This document shows, piece after piece, positions 27,909 through 39,086 of a stretch of 64,000 bases of DNA (the stretch's first letter is position 1; every line of letters begins with the position of its first letter). The notes below the pieces were generated by a model. It was given only the letters and a program-made list of their open reading frames with translations. It was not told the origin of the DNA and ran no database searches. Where the stretch lies: assembly GCF_009617875.1 (NCBI RefSeq), contig NZ_BLAV01000001.1, positions 1,364,001 through 1,428,000 on the forward strand. Direction: 5' to 3'. Origin of the DNA: Prolixibacter sp. NT017. Lineage in GTDB: Bacteria > Bacteroidota > Bacteroidia > Bacteroidales > Prolixibacteraceae. Position numbers and translations under genes: made by a program.

Positions 27909-28421
27909 ATGTTGAAAGAAGCAGTTAATAAAGCAATAAACGAGCAAATTAACGCTGAATTTCATTCGGCTTACCTCTATTTGTCCATGTCGGCTTATTT
28001 CGAAGCTGTCGGTTTGTCAGGTTTTGCCAATTGGATGAAGGTTCAATACAAGGAGGAGTTGGCGCACGCACAGAAATTTTTCGATTACGTGAACGACCGG
28101 GGGGCACGGGTGATTTTAGACCCGATTGCTGAAGTTCCGGCTGAGTTCGATAATGTAATCGATGTGTATGAAAAGACGCTGGCTCACGAGCAAAGCGTTA
28201 CGGAACGCATTAATAAACTGATGGATATAGCTATCGCTGAATCCGATCATGCAACCAAAAGCTTCCTTCAATGGTTCCTCGACGAACAGGTTGAAGAGGA
28301 GAATACGGTTGATCAGATTTTGAATAATTTGAAGATGATCAATGGCGAAGGACAAGGCTTGCTGATGATGGATCGGGAGATGGGCAACCGTTCATTTACA
28401 GATCCGACAGCCGGGGCATAG
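27909..28421 (+). CDS. Non-haem ferritin
   Basis: An iron-storage protein that oxidises Fe(II) and stores it in a 24-subunit cytosolic shell. The 170-residue four-helix protein has ferroxidase ligands Glu17 (NAEFHSAY), Glu50 and His53 (EELAHAQKF), with Glu and Gln positions later (HEQ, FLDEQVEEE). The absence of a haem-binding Met pattern fits FtnA rather than bacterioferritin. Its 3' UTR holds an extra hairpin (28433-28472, CCCGC/GCGGG core, no T tract) before the terminator. Confidence 0.94.
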   Translation: MLKEAVNKAINEQINAEFHSAYLYLSMSAYFEAVGLSGFANWMKVQYKEELAHAQKFFDYVNDRGARVILDPIAEVPAEFDNVIDVYEKTLAHEQSVTERINKLMDIAIAESDHATKSFLQWFLDEQVEEENTVDQILNNLKMINGEGQGLLMMDREMGNRSFTDPTAGA

Positions 28422-28515
28422 TTCTTGATAAACAATTCCCGCCAGGCAATTCTGCCATCTTGCGGGAAATTGATCAGATCGCGATTTTACATCCGAAAAT
28501 ATTGATTTCGTAAAG

Positions 28516-28549
28516 AGGAGAGTGCCCTTGGCGGTATTCTCCTTTTTTT
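28516..28549 (+). terminator. Intrinsic terminator after ferritin
   Basis: The AGGAGA (28516-28521) / TCTCCT (28538-28543) stem has an inner GCC/GGC pairing and a T7 tail. Confidence 0.8.
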
Positions 28550-28686
28550 GTTCTGTGATGGCAAAAAATTGGGGAATTTCACTCGCTGAAAAAAGCAAGG
28601 ATTGTTTTCAATACTTGCAACTTTTAGTTTAATTTGTGAGTGATTCGCGATAGAAGTAAACATAAAAAATAACAGAACAAGATATA

Positions 28687-32013
<3,327 letters not shown>

Positions 32014-32084
32014 ACGAAAATAAATTAGTTCTTCATATGGCAGCAGGGGCAACCTGCTGCTTTTACTTTTAATGTGCACATACT

Positions 32085-32897
32085 ATGAATGAGTTCCTGT
32101 TCATCCATTGGAATGTAAATCCGGAGATTTTCCATCTCGGCCCGTTGTCAGTTCGTTGGTACGGACTTTTGTTTGCCACCGGGTTTTTGTTGGGATATTA
32201 CATCATGGAGAAGATGTTCAAGTTTGAAAATGCCAACGAAAAGTGGCTCGACAGTCTGTTTATGTACGTGATTATCGCCACGGTTGTCGGCGCGCGTTTG
32301 GGACATGTTTTCTTTTATGGATGGGACTATTATTCACAGCATCCGTGGGAAATTCTGAAGGTTTGGCACGGCGGTCTGGCCAGTCACGGCGGGGCCATCG
32401 GTATCCTGATTGCCATCTGGCTCTATTCACGGTTTGTTACCAAACGTTCGATGCTCTGGACATTGGATCGCCTCGTGGTGCCGGTAGCGCTGGTGGCCGT
32501 TTTAATTCGTACCGGTAACCTGATGAACTCAGAGATTTACGGAGTACAGACTTCACTGCCCTGGGGATTCATCTTTGAGCGGAACGGCGAAACCGTTGCC
32601 AAACATCCGACACAGATTTATGAGGCACTCTGTTACCTGGGAACTTTTATCTTGCTGTGGCGAATGTATTTTAAAACGGATGACAAGCGGAATCGTCCCG
32701 GCTTCTTGTTGGGCGTATTCTTTATTTGTGTGTTCACCGCCCGTTTCTTCATCGAATTCATCAAACAGGACCAGGAGCCGTTCGAAGCACATATGTTGCT
32801 GAATATGGGACAGCTGCTCAGTATCCCGTTTGTCTTGGCCGGAATAATATTGGTGGTTCGCGCACTAAAGCGACCGCCGAAGATATACAAGAATTAA
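32085..32897 (+). CDS. lgt: Prolipoprotein diacylglyceryl transferase
   Basis: An inner-membrane enzyme that transfers diacylglycerol from phosphatidylglycerol to the lipobox Cys of prolipoproteins. This is the first modification step for the many lipoproteins encoded in this window. The 270-residue polytopic protein has the Lgt signature (WHGGLASHGGAIG) and the essential Arg/Asn motif RTGNLMNSEIYG. It probably shares a transcript with secA and ends at a strong terminator. Confidence 0.96.
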   Translation: MNEFLFIHWNVNPEIFHLGPLSVRWYGLLFATGFLLGYYIMEKMFKFENANEKWLDSLFMYVIIATVVGARLGHVFFYGWDYYSQHPWEILKVWHGGLASHGGAIGILIAIWLYSRFVTKRSMLWTLDRLVVPVALVAVLIRTGNLMNSEIYGVQTSLPWGFIFERNGETVAKHPTQIYEALCYLGTFILLWRMYFKTDDKRNRPGFLLGVFFICVFTARFFIEFIKQDQEPFEAHMLLNMGQLLSIPFVLAGIILVVRALKRPPKIYKN

Positions 32898-32904
32898 GAT
32901 ATGG

Positions 32905-32937
32905 AGCCGGTAACTCGTTGAGTGCCGGCTTTTTTAT
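32905..32937 (+). terminator. Intrinsic terminator after lgt
   Basis: AGCCGG (32905-32910) pairs with CCGGCT (32925-32930), with an inner ACTC/GAGT pairing, followed by a T-rich tail. Confidence 0.85.
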
Positions 32938-32990
32938 TTCCGGTAACGAAAAACGAAGGAAACCTTTACCGTTACATAATATCCCGCTTG

Positions 32991-33020
32991 TTGTGAATGA
33001 GTGGGATATTCTTATTTTTG
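32991..33020 (+). promoter_or_regulatory. Bacteroidota-type promoter (TTG-N19-TATTTTTG) for the SulP gene
   Basis: TTG at 32991-32993 and TATTTTTG (TAnnTTTG) at 33013-33020 are separated by exactly 19 nt, the best promoter match in the window. An inverted repeat AATATCCC (32978-32985) / GGGATATT (33003-33010) encloses the -33 element. It could be an operator, or a second terminator for lgt. Confidence 0.7.
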
Positions 33021-33075
33021 CGCGTTCTAAATAAGAAAGGAACCTGACCTGATCACCATCTAACGAATTAAATCC

Positions 33076-33132
33076 ATGCACTTACGTAGAAATCGGTCCC
33101 GGGCTGAATGGCTCCGGCAAGGAAATGTATGA
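33076..33132 (+). CDS. Possible 18-codon leader ORF before the SulP gene
   Basis: A short ATG-started frame, MHLRRNRSRAEWLRQGNV, lies inside the ~120-nt leader predicted from the promoter upstream and ends 13 nt before the SulP start. It is arginine-rich. It could be a regulatory leader peptide or chance. Nothing else supports it. Confidence 0.25.
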   Translation: MHLRRNRSRAEWLRQGNV

Positions 33133-33145
33133 TTAAAAGTTTGAC

Positions 33146-34675
33146 ATGGAGAAGTATCTTAATCTGTTTGGATTAACGCAAAAAGTAAATTATAAAAACG
33201 AAGTCCTGTCCGGACTGACGGTGGCATTGGCTTTAATACCGGAAGCACTGGCATTTGCCATTATCGCGGGATTGTCTCCGCTCACCGGGCTCTATTCGGC
33301 CTTTATTATGGGCATCGTTACATCGATTCTGGGCGGACGGCCCGGGATGATTTCCGGTGCCACCGGAGCTGTTGCTGTTGTGATTGTGGCGCTGGCCAAA
33401 ACACATGGCCCGGAGTATGTGTTGGCGACGGTTATCCTTGCCGGGATTATACAGATATTGGCCGGTGTATTGAAGCTGGGAAAACTGATGCGTCTCGTTC
33501 CACATCCAGTGATTTTCGGCTTCGTCAACGGACTGGCGATTATCATCTTCATGTCGCAATTGCACCAGTTTAAAGACAGCACGGGGCACTGGCTTACCGG
33601 AATGCCGCTTTACACCATGTTGGGGCTGGTTTTCGTCACCATGCTGGTCATTTGGCTTTTGCCGAAACTCACCAAAGCCATTCCGGCGCCATTGACGGCT
33701 ATTCTGGTCGTTTTCGGAATTGTAGCCGCGTTGGGCATTGATACTCGTACCGTGGGCGATATCGCTTCCATTCAGGGAGGTTTTCCTCCGTTCCATCTGC
33801 CGGAGGTTCCGCTTAACCTCGAAACGCTTTCCATCATTTTCCCTTATGCAGCCATTGTGGCCGGTGTAGGCCTGATTGAAAGTTTGCTGACGCTAAATAT
33901 TATCGACGAGATTACTGAGACACGTGGTTCCGGTAACAAGGAAGCCATTGCGCAGGGAACGGCCAATTTCCTGACCGGTCTCTTCTCCGGAATGGGCGGA
34001 TGTGCCATGATCGGCCAGAGTTTGATTAACATCTCTTCCGGAGCCCGTGCTCGTTTGTCGGGTATTGTGGCAGCGGTGATGTTGCTCGTGTTTATCATGT
34101 TTGGTGCAGGTTTGATTGAAAAGCTACCCATGGCAGCGCTTACGGGACTGATGATTATGGTCGCTATCGGTACGTTCGAATGGGCTAGTTTGAAAACCTT
34201 CAACAAAATGCCGAAGTCTGATATCTTAGTGATGGTGATGGTGACGCTGGTGACGGTTGTCTTCCATAACCTGGCCGTAGCGGTTCTGATTGGTGTCATC
34301 ATCGCGGCACTGGTGTTTGCGTGGGACAATGCCAAGCGCATCCGGGCACGGAAATACACCGATGACAATGGCGTAAAGCATTACGAGATTTACGGTCCGC
34401 TGTTCTTCGGTTCAGTCACTGCTTTCAACGAAAAGTTTGATGTACTGAACGACCCTGATGAGGTGATTATCGACTTTGCCGAAAGCCGGGTGGTCGACAT
34501 GTCGGCTATTGAGGCGCTGAACAAGATGACGGAACGCTACCTGAAAGTAGGGAAGAAGATCCACCTGAAACACCTGAGCCCCGATTGCAAAATCCTGTTG
34601 AAAAACGCCGAGCAAATCATCGACGTCAACGTACTGGAAGATCCGCATTACAAAGTGGCGGTGAATAAATTATAA
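33146..34675 (+). CDS. SulP-family inorganic anion transporter with STAS domain
   Basis: A 509-residue inner-membrane SLC26/SulP protein with about 12-14 helices (LSGLTVALALIPEALAFAIIAGLSPLTGLY is the typical start of the family) and a C-terminal cytosolic STAS domain (~400-509, IDFAESRVVDMSAIEAL). Members carry sulfate, bicarbonate or other anions, and the substrate cannot be decided here. No cysteine/sulfate-assimilation or carbonic-anhydrase gene adjoins it. It stands alone behind its own strong promoter and is followed by a long repeat-filled spacer. Confidence 0.92.
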   Translation: MEKYLNLFGLTQKVNYKNEVLSGLTVALALIPEALAFAIIAGLSPLTGLYSAFIMGIVTSILGGRPGMISGATGAVAVVIVALAKTHGPEYVLATVILAGIIQILAGVLKLGKLMRLVPHPVIFGFVNGLAIIIFMSQLHQFKDSTGHWLTGMPLYTMLGLVFVTMLVIWLLPKLTKAIPAPLTAILVVFGIVAALGIDTRTVGDIASIQGGFPPFHLPEVPLNLETLSIIFPYAAIVAGVGLIESLLTLNIIDEITETRGSGNKEAIAQGTANFLTGLFSGMGGCAMIGQSLINISSGARARLSGIVAAVMLLVFIMFGAGLIEKLPMAALTGLMIMVAIGTFEWASLKTFNKMPKSDILVMVMVTLVTVVFHNLAVAVLIGVIIAALVFAWDNAKRIRARKYTDDNGVKHYEIYGPLFFGSVTAFNEKFDVLNDPDEVIIDFAESRVVDMSAIEALNKMTERYLKVGKKIHLKHLSPDCKILLKNAEQIIDVNVLEDPHYKVAVNKL

Positions 34676-34858
34676 TTGCCCATGGCTTTAGCCTAATATT
34701 TTCGATATTTCTTCCGGGAATGTCGAAGAAGGTTGAATAAGCATCCTAATTCAACTCCTCCGGAGTTGTTGCTTTGTTCGTTGCTACACCACCGGTTTCA
34801 CCGGCGGAGAAGAATATTCTATCCCTCCGGGATAATCTCAGGTTGTTTTTGTGCAAAA

Positions 34859-34927
34859 GACTCCGGAGGAGTCAAATATTGTTAGAACGCGGCTGGGGGA
34901 AATCCATTCGACCCCGGCCGGGGGCGT
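34859..34927. repeat. Dispersed palindromic element A, copy 1
   Basis: Starts with the palindrome-like GACTCCGGAGGAGTC, continues with a TATTnTTAGAA segment, and after ~47 nt has ATTCGAC followed by an inverted CCCCGGCCGGGG-type half. Copy 2 is at 37368-37435 with the same order and near-identical spacing. Confidence 0.65.
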
Positions 34928-35072
34928 ACGTTCGATTGAGGATTTTATTTTCTAACAACATGTCATCCAGCTGGGATGAATGCAAAGAGTACCTGAATTG
35001 CCCATGGCTTCAGCCATGGGTGACAAGGGACAAGGTTATATAGGCTTTAGCCTAATTCTTGCTCCTTATTTC

Positions 35073-35173
35073 TTCCGGCAACGCCGGATAAATATTCATC
35101 AACCCCAATGAAATTGGGGGATTAGGAATTCGCGTTATTGCATCACCCCCGAAGCGGGTTAAGTGATTGTCTT
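35073..35173. repeat. 101-bp direct repeat, copy 1
   Basis: About 90% identical, without gaps, to 35503-35603 (roughly ten mismatches). It contains two perfect small hairpins: CCGGC-AAC-GCCGG, and CCCCAAT-GAA-ATTGGGG. Confidence 0.85.
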
Positions 35174-35502
35174 GTTTCTGTCCTTTTGTCTTACCACAAA
35201 AGAACCAAAAAGGCAAGTCAAAGTGATCCTTCCGCCCGCTTCATGGTTTTGCCTTTCGGGCACACATCCCTGAATTCCCTCGCAAAACCATTCCCGCTCT
35301 CTCCGACCCGGCCTACTTTGACCGGCCCGCGCTCTTATCGCCTGGTGGCGATGTTGGGAAAGAAGCCTGATGGAATTGAGGAATAGTCTATCCCTCCCGG
35401 ATGATTGTCGTTCATTTGCTGCGTCTTTGGCCCTTCTCTATGTTAGAGAAGGGTTGGGATGAGTAGATAAACCTGTCAGCTTATTTTTACAATCGATACC
35501 TT

Positions 35503-35603
35503 TTCCGGCAACGCCGGATACACATTCATCACCCCCAATGAAATTGGGGGATTGGGAATTCGCGTTATCGCATCAACCCCGAAGTGGGTTGAATAATTGT
35601 CTT
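35503..35603. repeat. 101-bp direct repeat, copy 2
   Basis: Second copy of the element at 35073-35173. It ends at the stop codon of the MFS gene, so it forms that gene's 3' end and may serve as its terminator. Confidence 0.85.
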
Positions 35604-35605
35604 CA

Positions 35606-36847
35606 TCAATCTTTGCTCACGGTCTCCGGCTTCATTCTGGCAAAAAATAACACCGATATGAATATGATGGCTCCCAGGACCGGCATCACGGTTTCCGCCG
35701 TCAAAATACCGGTTGAACTCCATTTGTTGTGCGCCCATTCATCCACAAATATCATCGAATAGATGGGAATATTCGAAAGGGCGGCAAAGAAGTTGTACTT
35801 GGTGGCTGCACCTACTTTTCCGATAGCTTCCAGAACAAACGCACTAAATCCGGCAAAGGCTAAACCTACCGTGATAGCATAAATGGTCGTCCAAATCATG
35901 AACATCAGTTGTGTGCGGGGACTCAGCGCCATCAGGAGTGCAGCGCCTCCTTCCAGCAATCCAAATAAAATATAGGCTTTCTTTCGATCCATCTTGTCGG
36001 CAATCCATCCGCCTAATAAACTACCGATGGCGGAAGCAACACCGCCGACAATTCCCACGGCAAGGGCAACCGCATCCGGCGAAGCATGCCAATCGCCGGA
36101 AATGGACGACCATAAATTCGAAGCCGCACCGGAACCTACGGGCAGGAAACAGAGGACAAGTGCTAAGAACCCGCCCCGTGACTTCACCAGCACCCAAATC
36201 TCTTTGCCAAGCGTCCCAATCGTCTTCACATACGTTTCTTCCCGCTTGAACGGAGCCGGGTCTTTCAGAAATAGTAAACCCAGCCCGCATAGCAAACTGA
36301 CGAGCGCAATGATGGCTCCGGAAATCCAGTGAGCCGGCATTCTTTCTGCCAGCCAGATTCCGGCACCGCCTCCCAGCCCAAATCCGCCCAGGTTTCCGGC
36401 TTGCAACCAACCACCGGCGCGCCCTTTATGCTCATCGGGTACCTCCTGCGCAATTAAACTCTCGGTCGTCATGGCAATGTTGGTATTGGCTACGGCGGTC
36501 AGAAAAACGACGACCATCAACAAGGGCAGGAAGTGCGAACTATGGGGGATGACGCTCGTTGCCAAAATACCAATTACGGTCACCACATTGGCGATACGGT
36601 ACCAGGTTTTCACCGTAAGGGTAGTATCGACCAGCGGCGCCCACAGAAATTTGAGAATGTTGGGCAAATAAGGGAGGGAAACAATCGAGGCAACGCCGGC
36701 CAGCGAAACGCCCGCCTTGGTTAAAAGAAATCCCATGGTCACGCTGATGAAGCCATTGAAAATTCCAAATGGCATGTACAGGAACATAAAAGTGATGGGG
36801 TGTACCGGTTGAGTTTGGTCCACTCTGAAGGTTTTTAACAGGCTCAT
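35606..36847 (-). CDS. MFS transporter (AmpG-like)
   Basis: A 413-residue inner-membrane protein with 12 predicted helices of the major facilitator superfamily. The N-terminal region (YMPFGIFNGFISVTMGFLLTKAGVSLAGVASIVSLPYLPNILKFLWAPLVD) and the central loop resemble the AmpG/PAT-type muropeptide or acetyl-CoA transporters, with the typical WAPLVD end of helix 2. The substrate is not determinable from the sequence. It is an isolated gene flanked on both sides by dispersed repeats. The ATG at 36847 fits. Confidence 0.82.
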   Translation of the reverse strand: MSLLKTFRVDQTQPVHPITFMFLYMPFGIFNGFISVTMGFLLTKAGVSLAGVASIVSLPYLPNILKFLWAPLVDTTLTVKTWYRIANVVTVIGILATSVIPHSSHFLPLLMVVVFLTAVANTNIAMTTESLIAQEVPDEHKGRAGGWLQAGNLGGFGLGGGAGIWLAERMPAHWISGAIIALVSLLCGLGLLFLKDPAPFKREETYVKTIGTLGKEIWVLVKSRGGFLALVLCFLPVGSGAASNLWSSISGDWHASPDAVALAVGIVGGVASAIGSLLGGWIADKMDRKKAYILFGLLEGGAALLMALSPRTQLMFMIWTTIYAITVGLAFAGFSAFVLEAIGKVGAATKYNFFAALSNIPIYSMIFVDEWAHNKWSSTGILTAETVMPVLGAIIFISVLFFARMKPETVSKD

Positions 36848-37072
36848 ATGCTATTCTTCTTGTATTGAATTGTTCACAATCTGTAAAGCAACACGCTAAC
36901 GTTAAATTTGAAAACAGACTTACCACGAGCCTGATGACTTGATTACGATAAAAGTTGATAAACGGTTTCTTAGGGTGGTAAGAGTGGAAGTTTTGTATGC
37001 AAACAAATGACGGGAGAGTTTGTTTGACGGGTTCACCTTTCTGAATTGCCAATGGCTTCAGCCATGTTTCTT

Positions 37073-37292
37073 CGAGCCTTTAAGGCTCATATGCCAGAGC
37101 TTGGGGCAACGTCCCAAGTCAAAGGTCCCTGCGAAATAGGAATGAAGCCTGAAGGGCTTCAACGTTTATAAAACTATTTTTTTTTGTTCAATATCGGAAC
37201 GGATAGGTGCCAGCCCTTCAGGCTGGTTGTAAGATTTTCTCGATGGATACCTGGGGCGTTGCCCCAGGCTTTGTCCTTTCAGGCTTTCAGCC
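37073..37292. repeat. Dispersed multi-hairpin element B, copy 1
   Basis: Six short palindromes in fixed order: AGCCTTTAAGGCT, TTGGGGCAACGTCCCAA, GAAGCCTGAAGGGCTTC, GCCAGCCCTTCAGGCTGG, CCTGGGGCGTTGCCCCAGG and CAGGCTTTCAGCCTG. Copy 2 at 42540-42749 has the same six in the same order. Confidence 0.8.
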
Positions 37293-37367
37293 TGTGGCCG
37301 ATGAAACCGATGGTGAAGAATATTGTTTCCTGTCCGGGAAATTTCGCGACGTTGTTTTACCGGATGC

Positions 37368-37435
37368 GACTCCGGAGGAGTCACATATTTTTAGAAGAAA
37401 GGCCATGTGGAAATCTATTCGACTCCGTCGGAGTT
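37368..37435. repeat. Dispersed palindromic element A, copy 2
   Basis: Same GACTCCGGAGGAGTC start and ATTCGAC-CCGNCGG end as copy 1 at 34859-34927, with a 2-nt spacing difference. It abuts the stop of the next minus-strand gene. Confidence 0.65.
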
Positions 37436-37440
37436 GCACA

Positions 37441-37923
37441 TCAATTCCCAATCTCCGTCAATTTATCGTCTTTCTTCAATTGCCCGATTAACCTCGAATC
37501 ATTCCGTGAATCTTCCCCGGTAAAAAGGCCGGGAGAGGACGGGTAACCCAGCTTAAGATAAATCAGGTCCGGCTCCACCAGCAGGAAGGTGATAACGTCG
37601 CGTTGACTCGATGAATAATAGCCCGGAACATATTTCGCCGAATATATGAGTTGTTGATGGAGCGCCACACCAAAGGCGAAATGCGGGTCGGGATAGCTGG
37701 GAGAGATTTCCTTTTTCAACCGGTTCCAGGCTGTTGGTGTCACCTGGAAAATGTACCGCGTCGAATCGTAGCCTACAATCTCGTCGTAGCTCACGATGAC
37801 ATCCGAAACCTTTTCATTCTTTGTAAAGTGTATGCCAGCATTGGCAGCTGATTTGTCGTCCTTTTGGCAACTCATCATGCCAACGAGCAAAATGGTCAGG
37901 AAGAAGGATACTTGTGTTTTCAT
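37441..37923 (-). CDS. Hypothetical lipoprotein
   Basis: A 160-residue secreted protein with a lipobox (LLVGMMSC, Cys19) and no recognised family. The mature part has a YDSTRYIFQVTPTAWNRL segment and a hydrophobic VITFLLVEPDLIYLKLGY strand region. Its 3' end directly borders repeat element A. Function unknown. Confidence 0.7.
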   Translation of the reverse strand: MKTQVSFFLTILLVGMMSCQKDDKSAANAGIHFTKNEKVSDVIVSYDEIVGYDSTRYIFQVTPTAWNRLKKEISPSYPDPHFAFGVALHQQLIYSAKYVPGYYSSSQRDVITFLLVEPDLIYLKLGYPSSPGLFTGEDSRNDSRLIGQLKKDDKLTEIGN

Positions 37924-38011
37924 AGCTCGTTAGTTTAGTTGTACGTTAGATGTGTTTCAGCATATTTGTGGTTGCTTCTGAGGAAATATATAATGATATT
38001 GTGTTACGCGC

Positions 38012-38620
38012 TTATTCTGTTCGTTTTCTTAATATTCCAATCATTTGACCAATGCCAATTCCAACGTAGTTTCTGTCTTTATTGAGTTGCAGCATGGGTG
38101 AAATGGTCAAGCCATAAATGTTGGTAAATGGAAATTCTATTTGGGGATTGATGATTAGGCTTACCGTGTTTTGCCGATGATAATCCCAGGTATAATTCTC
38201 CGCCACCAAAGATGTTCCTTCTACCTTTTGCCAATTTTCAGGTTCTTTTATGATGGTATAACCTATTCCAATGGATAAATTGGCTCGTATGGTACCCGTT
38301 TCATTTAGTTTGTATATCCCGCCGACAGCGATTTGGTAATTCTCTATTTGGTCATGAGGATTCTCCGTGCCGAAAATGATTGCTTTTGCCAAACCCGATG
38401 AATAATCCACCGGTTGCGATTTGGGTTTTCGCAGATAATCGCTGTATCCAACCCGGTAAGAATATTTTTCCCGGTACACATAATTCAGGTTTACTTCGCC
38501 TCCCATGTAATTTCCGAAACTCAACCCGCTTGTTGAATAAATTGCATTGTTATTGGCAGATTGCGCATTCGCAGAATGAATACTGCCAATGAGTAAGCAT
38601 ATGATTAGGGTTTGTTTCAT
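38012..38620 (-). CDS. Hypothetical secreted, probable small outer-membrane beta-barrel protein
   Basis: A 202-residue protein with a signal peptide (MKQTLIICLLIGSIHSANAQ) followed by alternating polar/aromatic strands (GEVNLNYVYREKYSYRVGYSDYL, YGLTISPMLQLNKDRNYVGIGIGQ) typical of small outer-membrane barrels. The ATG at 38620 gives a clean signal peptide; an upstream ATG at 38644 adds eight residues. No family recognised. It follows a short attC-like hairpin region and may be the last unit of the cassette stretch. Confidence 0.65.
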   Translation of the reverse strand: MKQTLIICLLIGSIHSANAQSANNNAIYSTSGLSFGNYMGGEVNLNYVYREKYSYRVGYSDYLRKPKSQPVDYSSGLAKAIIFGTENPHDQIENYQIAVGGIYKLNETGTIRANLSIGIGYTIIKEPENWQKVEGTSLVAENYTWDYHRQNTVSLIINPQIEFPFTNIYGLTISPMLQLNKDRNYVGIGIGQMIGILRKRTE

Positions 38621-38635
38621 CTTTAATGCGAAGCT

Positions 38636-38713
38636 AATGGTCATTTGTATGTGACGTAGCGTGATGCCAGGCAGAAGTTCTGCTGTATGCTACCACACAT
38701 TTTCATTTCTGTT
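38636..38713 (-). repeat. Short attC-like hairpin element (degenerate)
   Basis: Shares GGTCA-TTTGTATGTG with the two 125-bp elements further right. It folds through ATGTGACGTAGC / GCTACCACACAT. The AAC core triplet is AAT here, and core-site complementarity with the neighbouring unit is not seen, so it is probably decayed. Confidence 0.4.
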
Positions 38714-38921
38714 GTTTGAGTTGTTCTTCCAGCTCTTTGGTTCTTCTTTTTGCTCTGCTTCTGTCAAAAATTTGTGCTATGGTTCCGAGCAATAATCCGA
38801 TGAGCGATATCAACATTCCATGCGGATAATGTTGAATCCGAAGAATCGCTCCCCCGATAATGATGACTGATGCTGCCACATAAAGTATTTTAATGGTTGT
38901 GCTTATTTGTTGGTCGGTCAT
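38703..38921 (-). CDS. Small two-helix membrane protein, hypothetical
   Basis: A 72-residue protein with two predicted membrane helices (IKILYVAASVIIIGGAILRI and GMLISLIGLLLGTIAQIF) and a charged coiled tail (KRRTKELEEQLKQQK). The IIGGAILRIQHYPHG turn resembles the N-terminal part of GldL-like proteins, but no rotary-motor partner is nearby, so no function is assigned. It lies between attC-like elements. Confidence 0.6.
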   Translation of the reverse strand: MTDQQISTTIKILYVAASVIIIGGAILRIQHYPHGMLISLIGLLLGTIAQIFDRSRAKRRTKELEEQLKQQK

Positions 38922-38953
38922 GGTTAATTCATTTATGTTTTGGCTATTTATTC

Positions 38954-39078
38954 AACGGTCACTTGTATATGGTCGGGCGGGATTTCTGGAAGAAATCGTG
39001 TCAGACCCGCAGGAGAGTGGGCACAAGGTCTGACTTGTCAGACCGCTAAAACCCCCGCCTGCCATATGACAATATGTT
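38954..39078 (-). repeat. attC-like recombination-site element 1 (125 bp)
   Basis: Bounded by AAC (38954) and GTT (39076-39078). It folds through outer TTGTATATGG/CCATATGACAA and inner GGCGGG/CCCGCC pairings, with a long hairpin-rich centre (GATTTC/GAAATC, and GTCAGACC/GGTCTGAC twice). It matches element 2 (40130-40254) at all but about ten positions with identical length. The layout matches integron attC sites of VCR length. Confidence 0.6.
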
Positions 39079-39086
39079 AGCGGTTG

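Larger units (their letters stand above)
34676..35605. repeat. 930-bp repeat-filled spacer without a gene
   Basis: This stretch is a mosaic of short palindromes and longer repeats: a perfect CCCATGGC-TTCA-GCCATGGG hairpin (35001-35020), TAGGCT-TT-AGCCTA (35041-35054), TATCCC-TCC-GGGATA near 34820, an element-A copy (34859-34927) and two 101-bp direct repeats (35073-35173, 35503-35603). The part between the direct repeats is GC-richer. It has open frames (e.g. 35138-35386) that do not look like real proteins. Confidence 0.8.
36848..37440. repeat. 593-bp spacer with dispersed elements B and A
   Basis: No gene seen. 36848-37020 is the AT-rich upstream region of the MFS gene. 37042-37064 carries an imperfect TGGC-TTCA-GCCA hairpin. 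37073-37292 is element B copy 1 and 37368-37435 element A copy 2. Confidence 0.75.

Noticed and set aside
28433..28472. Terminator directly after ferritin
   Set aside because: The hairpin is good but lacks a T tract; the terminator with a T tail lies further on at 28516-28549.
35138..35386. Small coding frame between the 101-bp repeats
   Set aside because: The translation is low-complexity and lies wholly in repetitive spacer DNA, with no start signal or family match.
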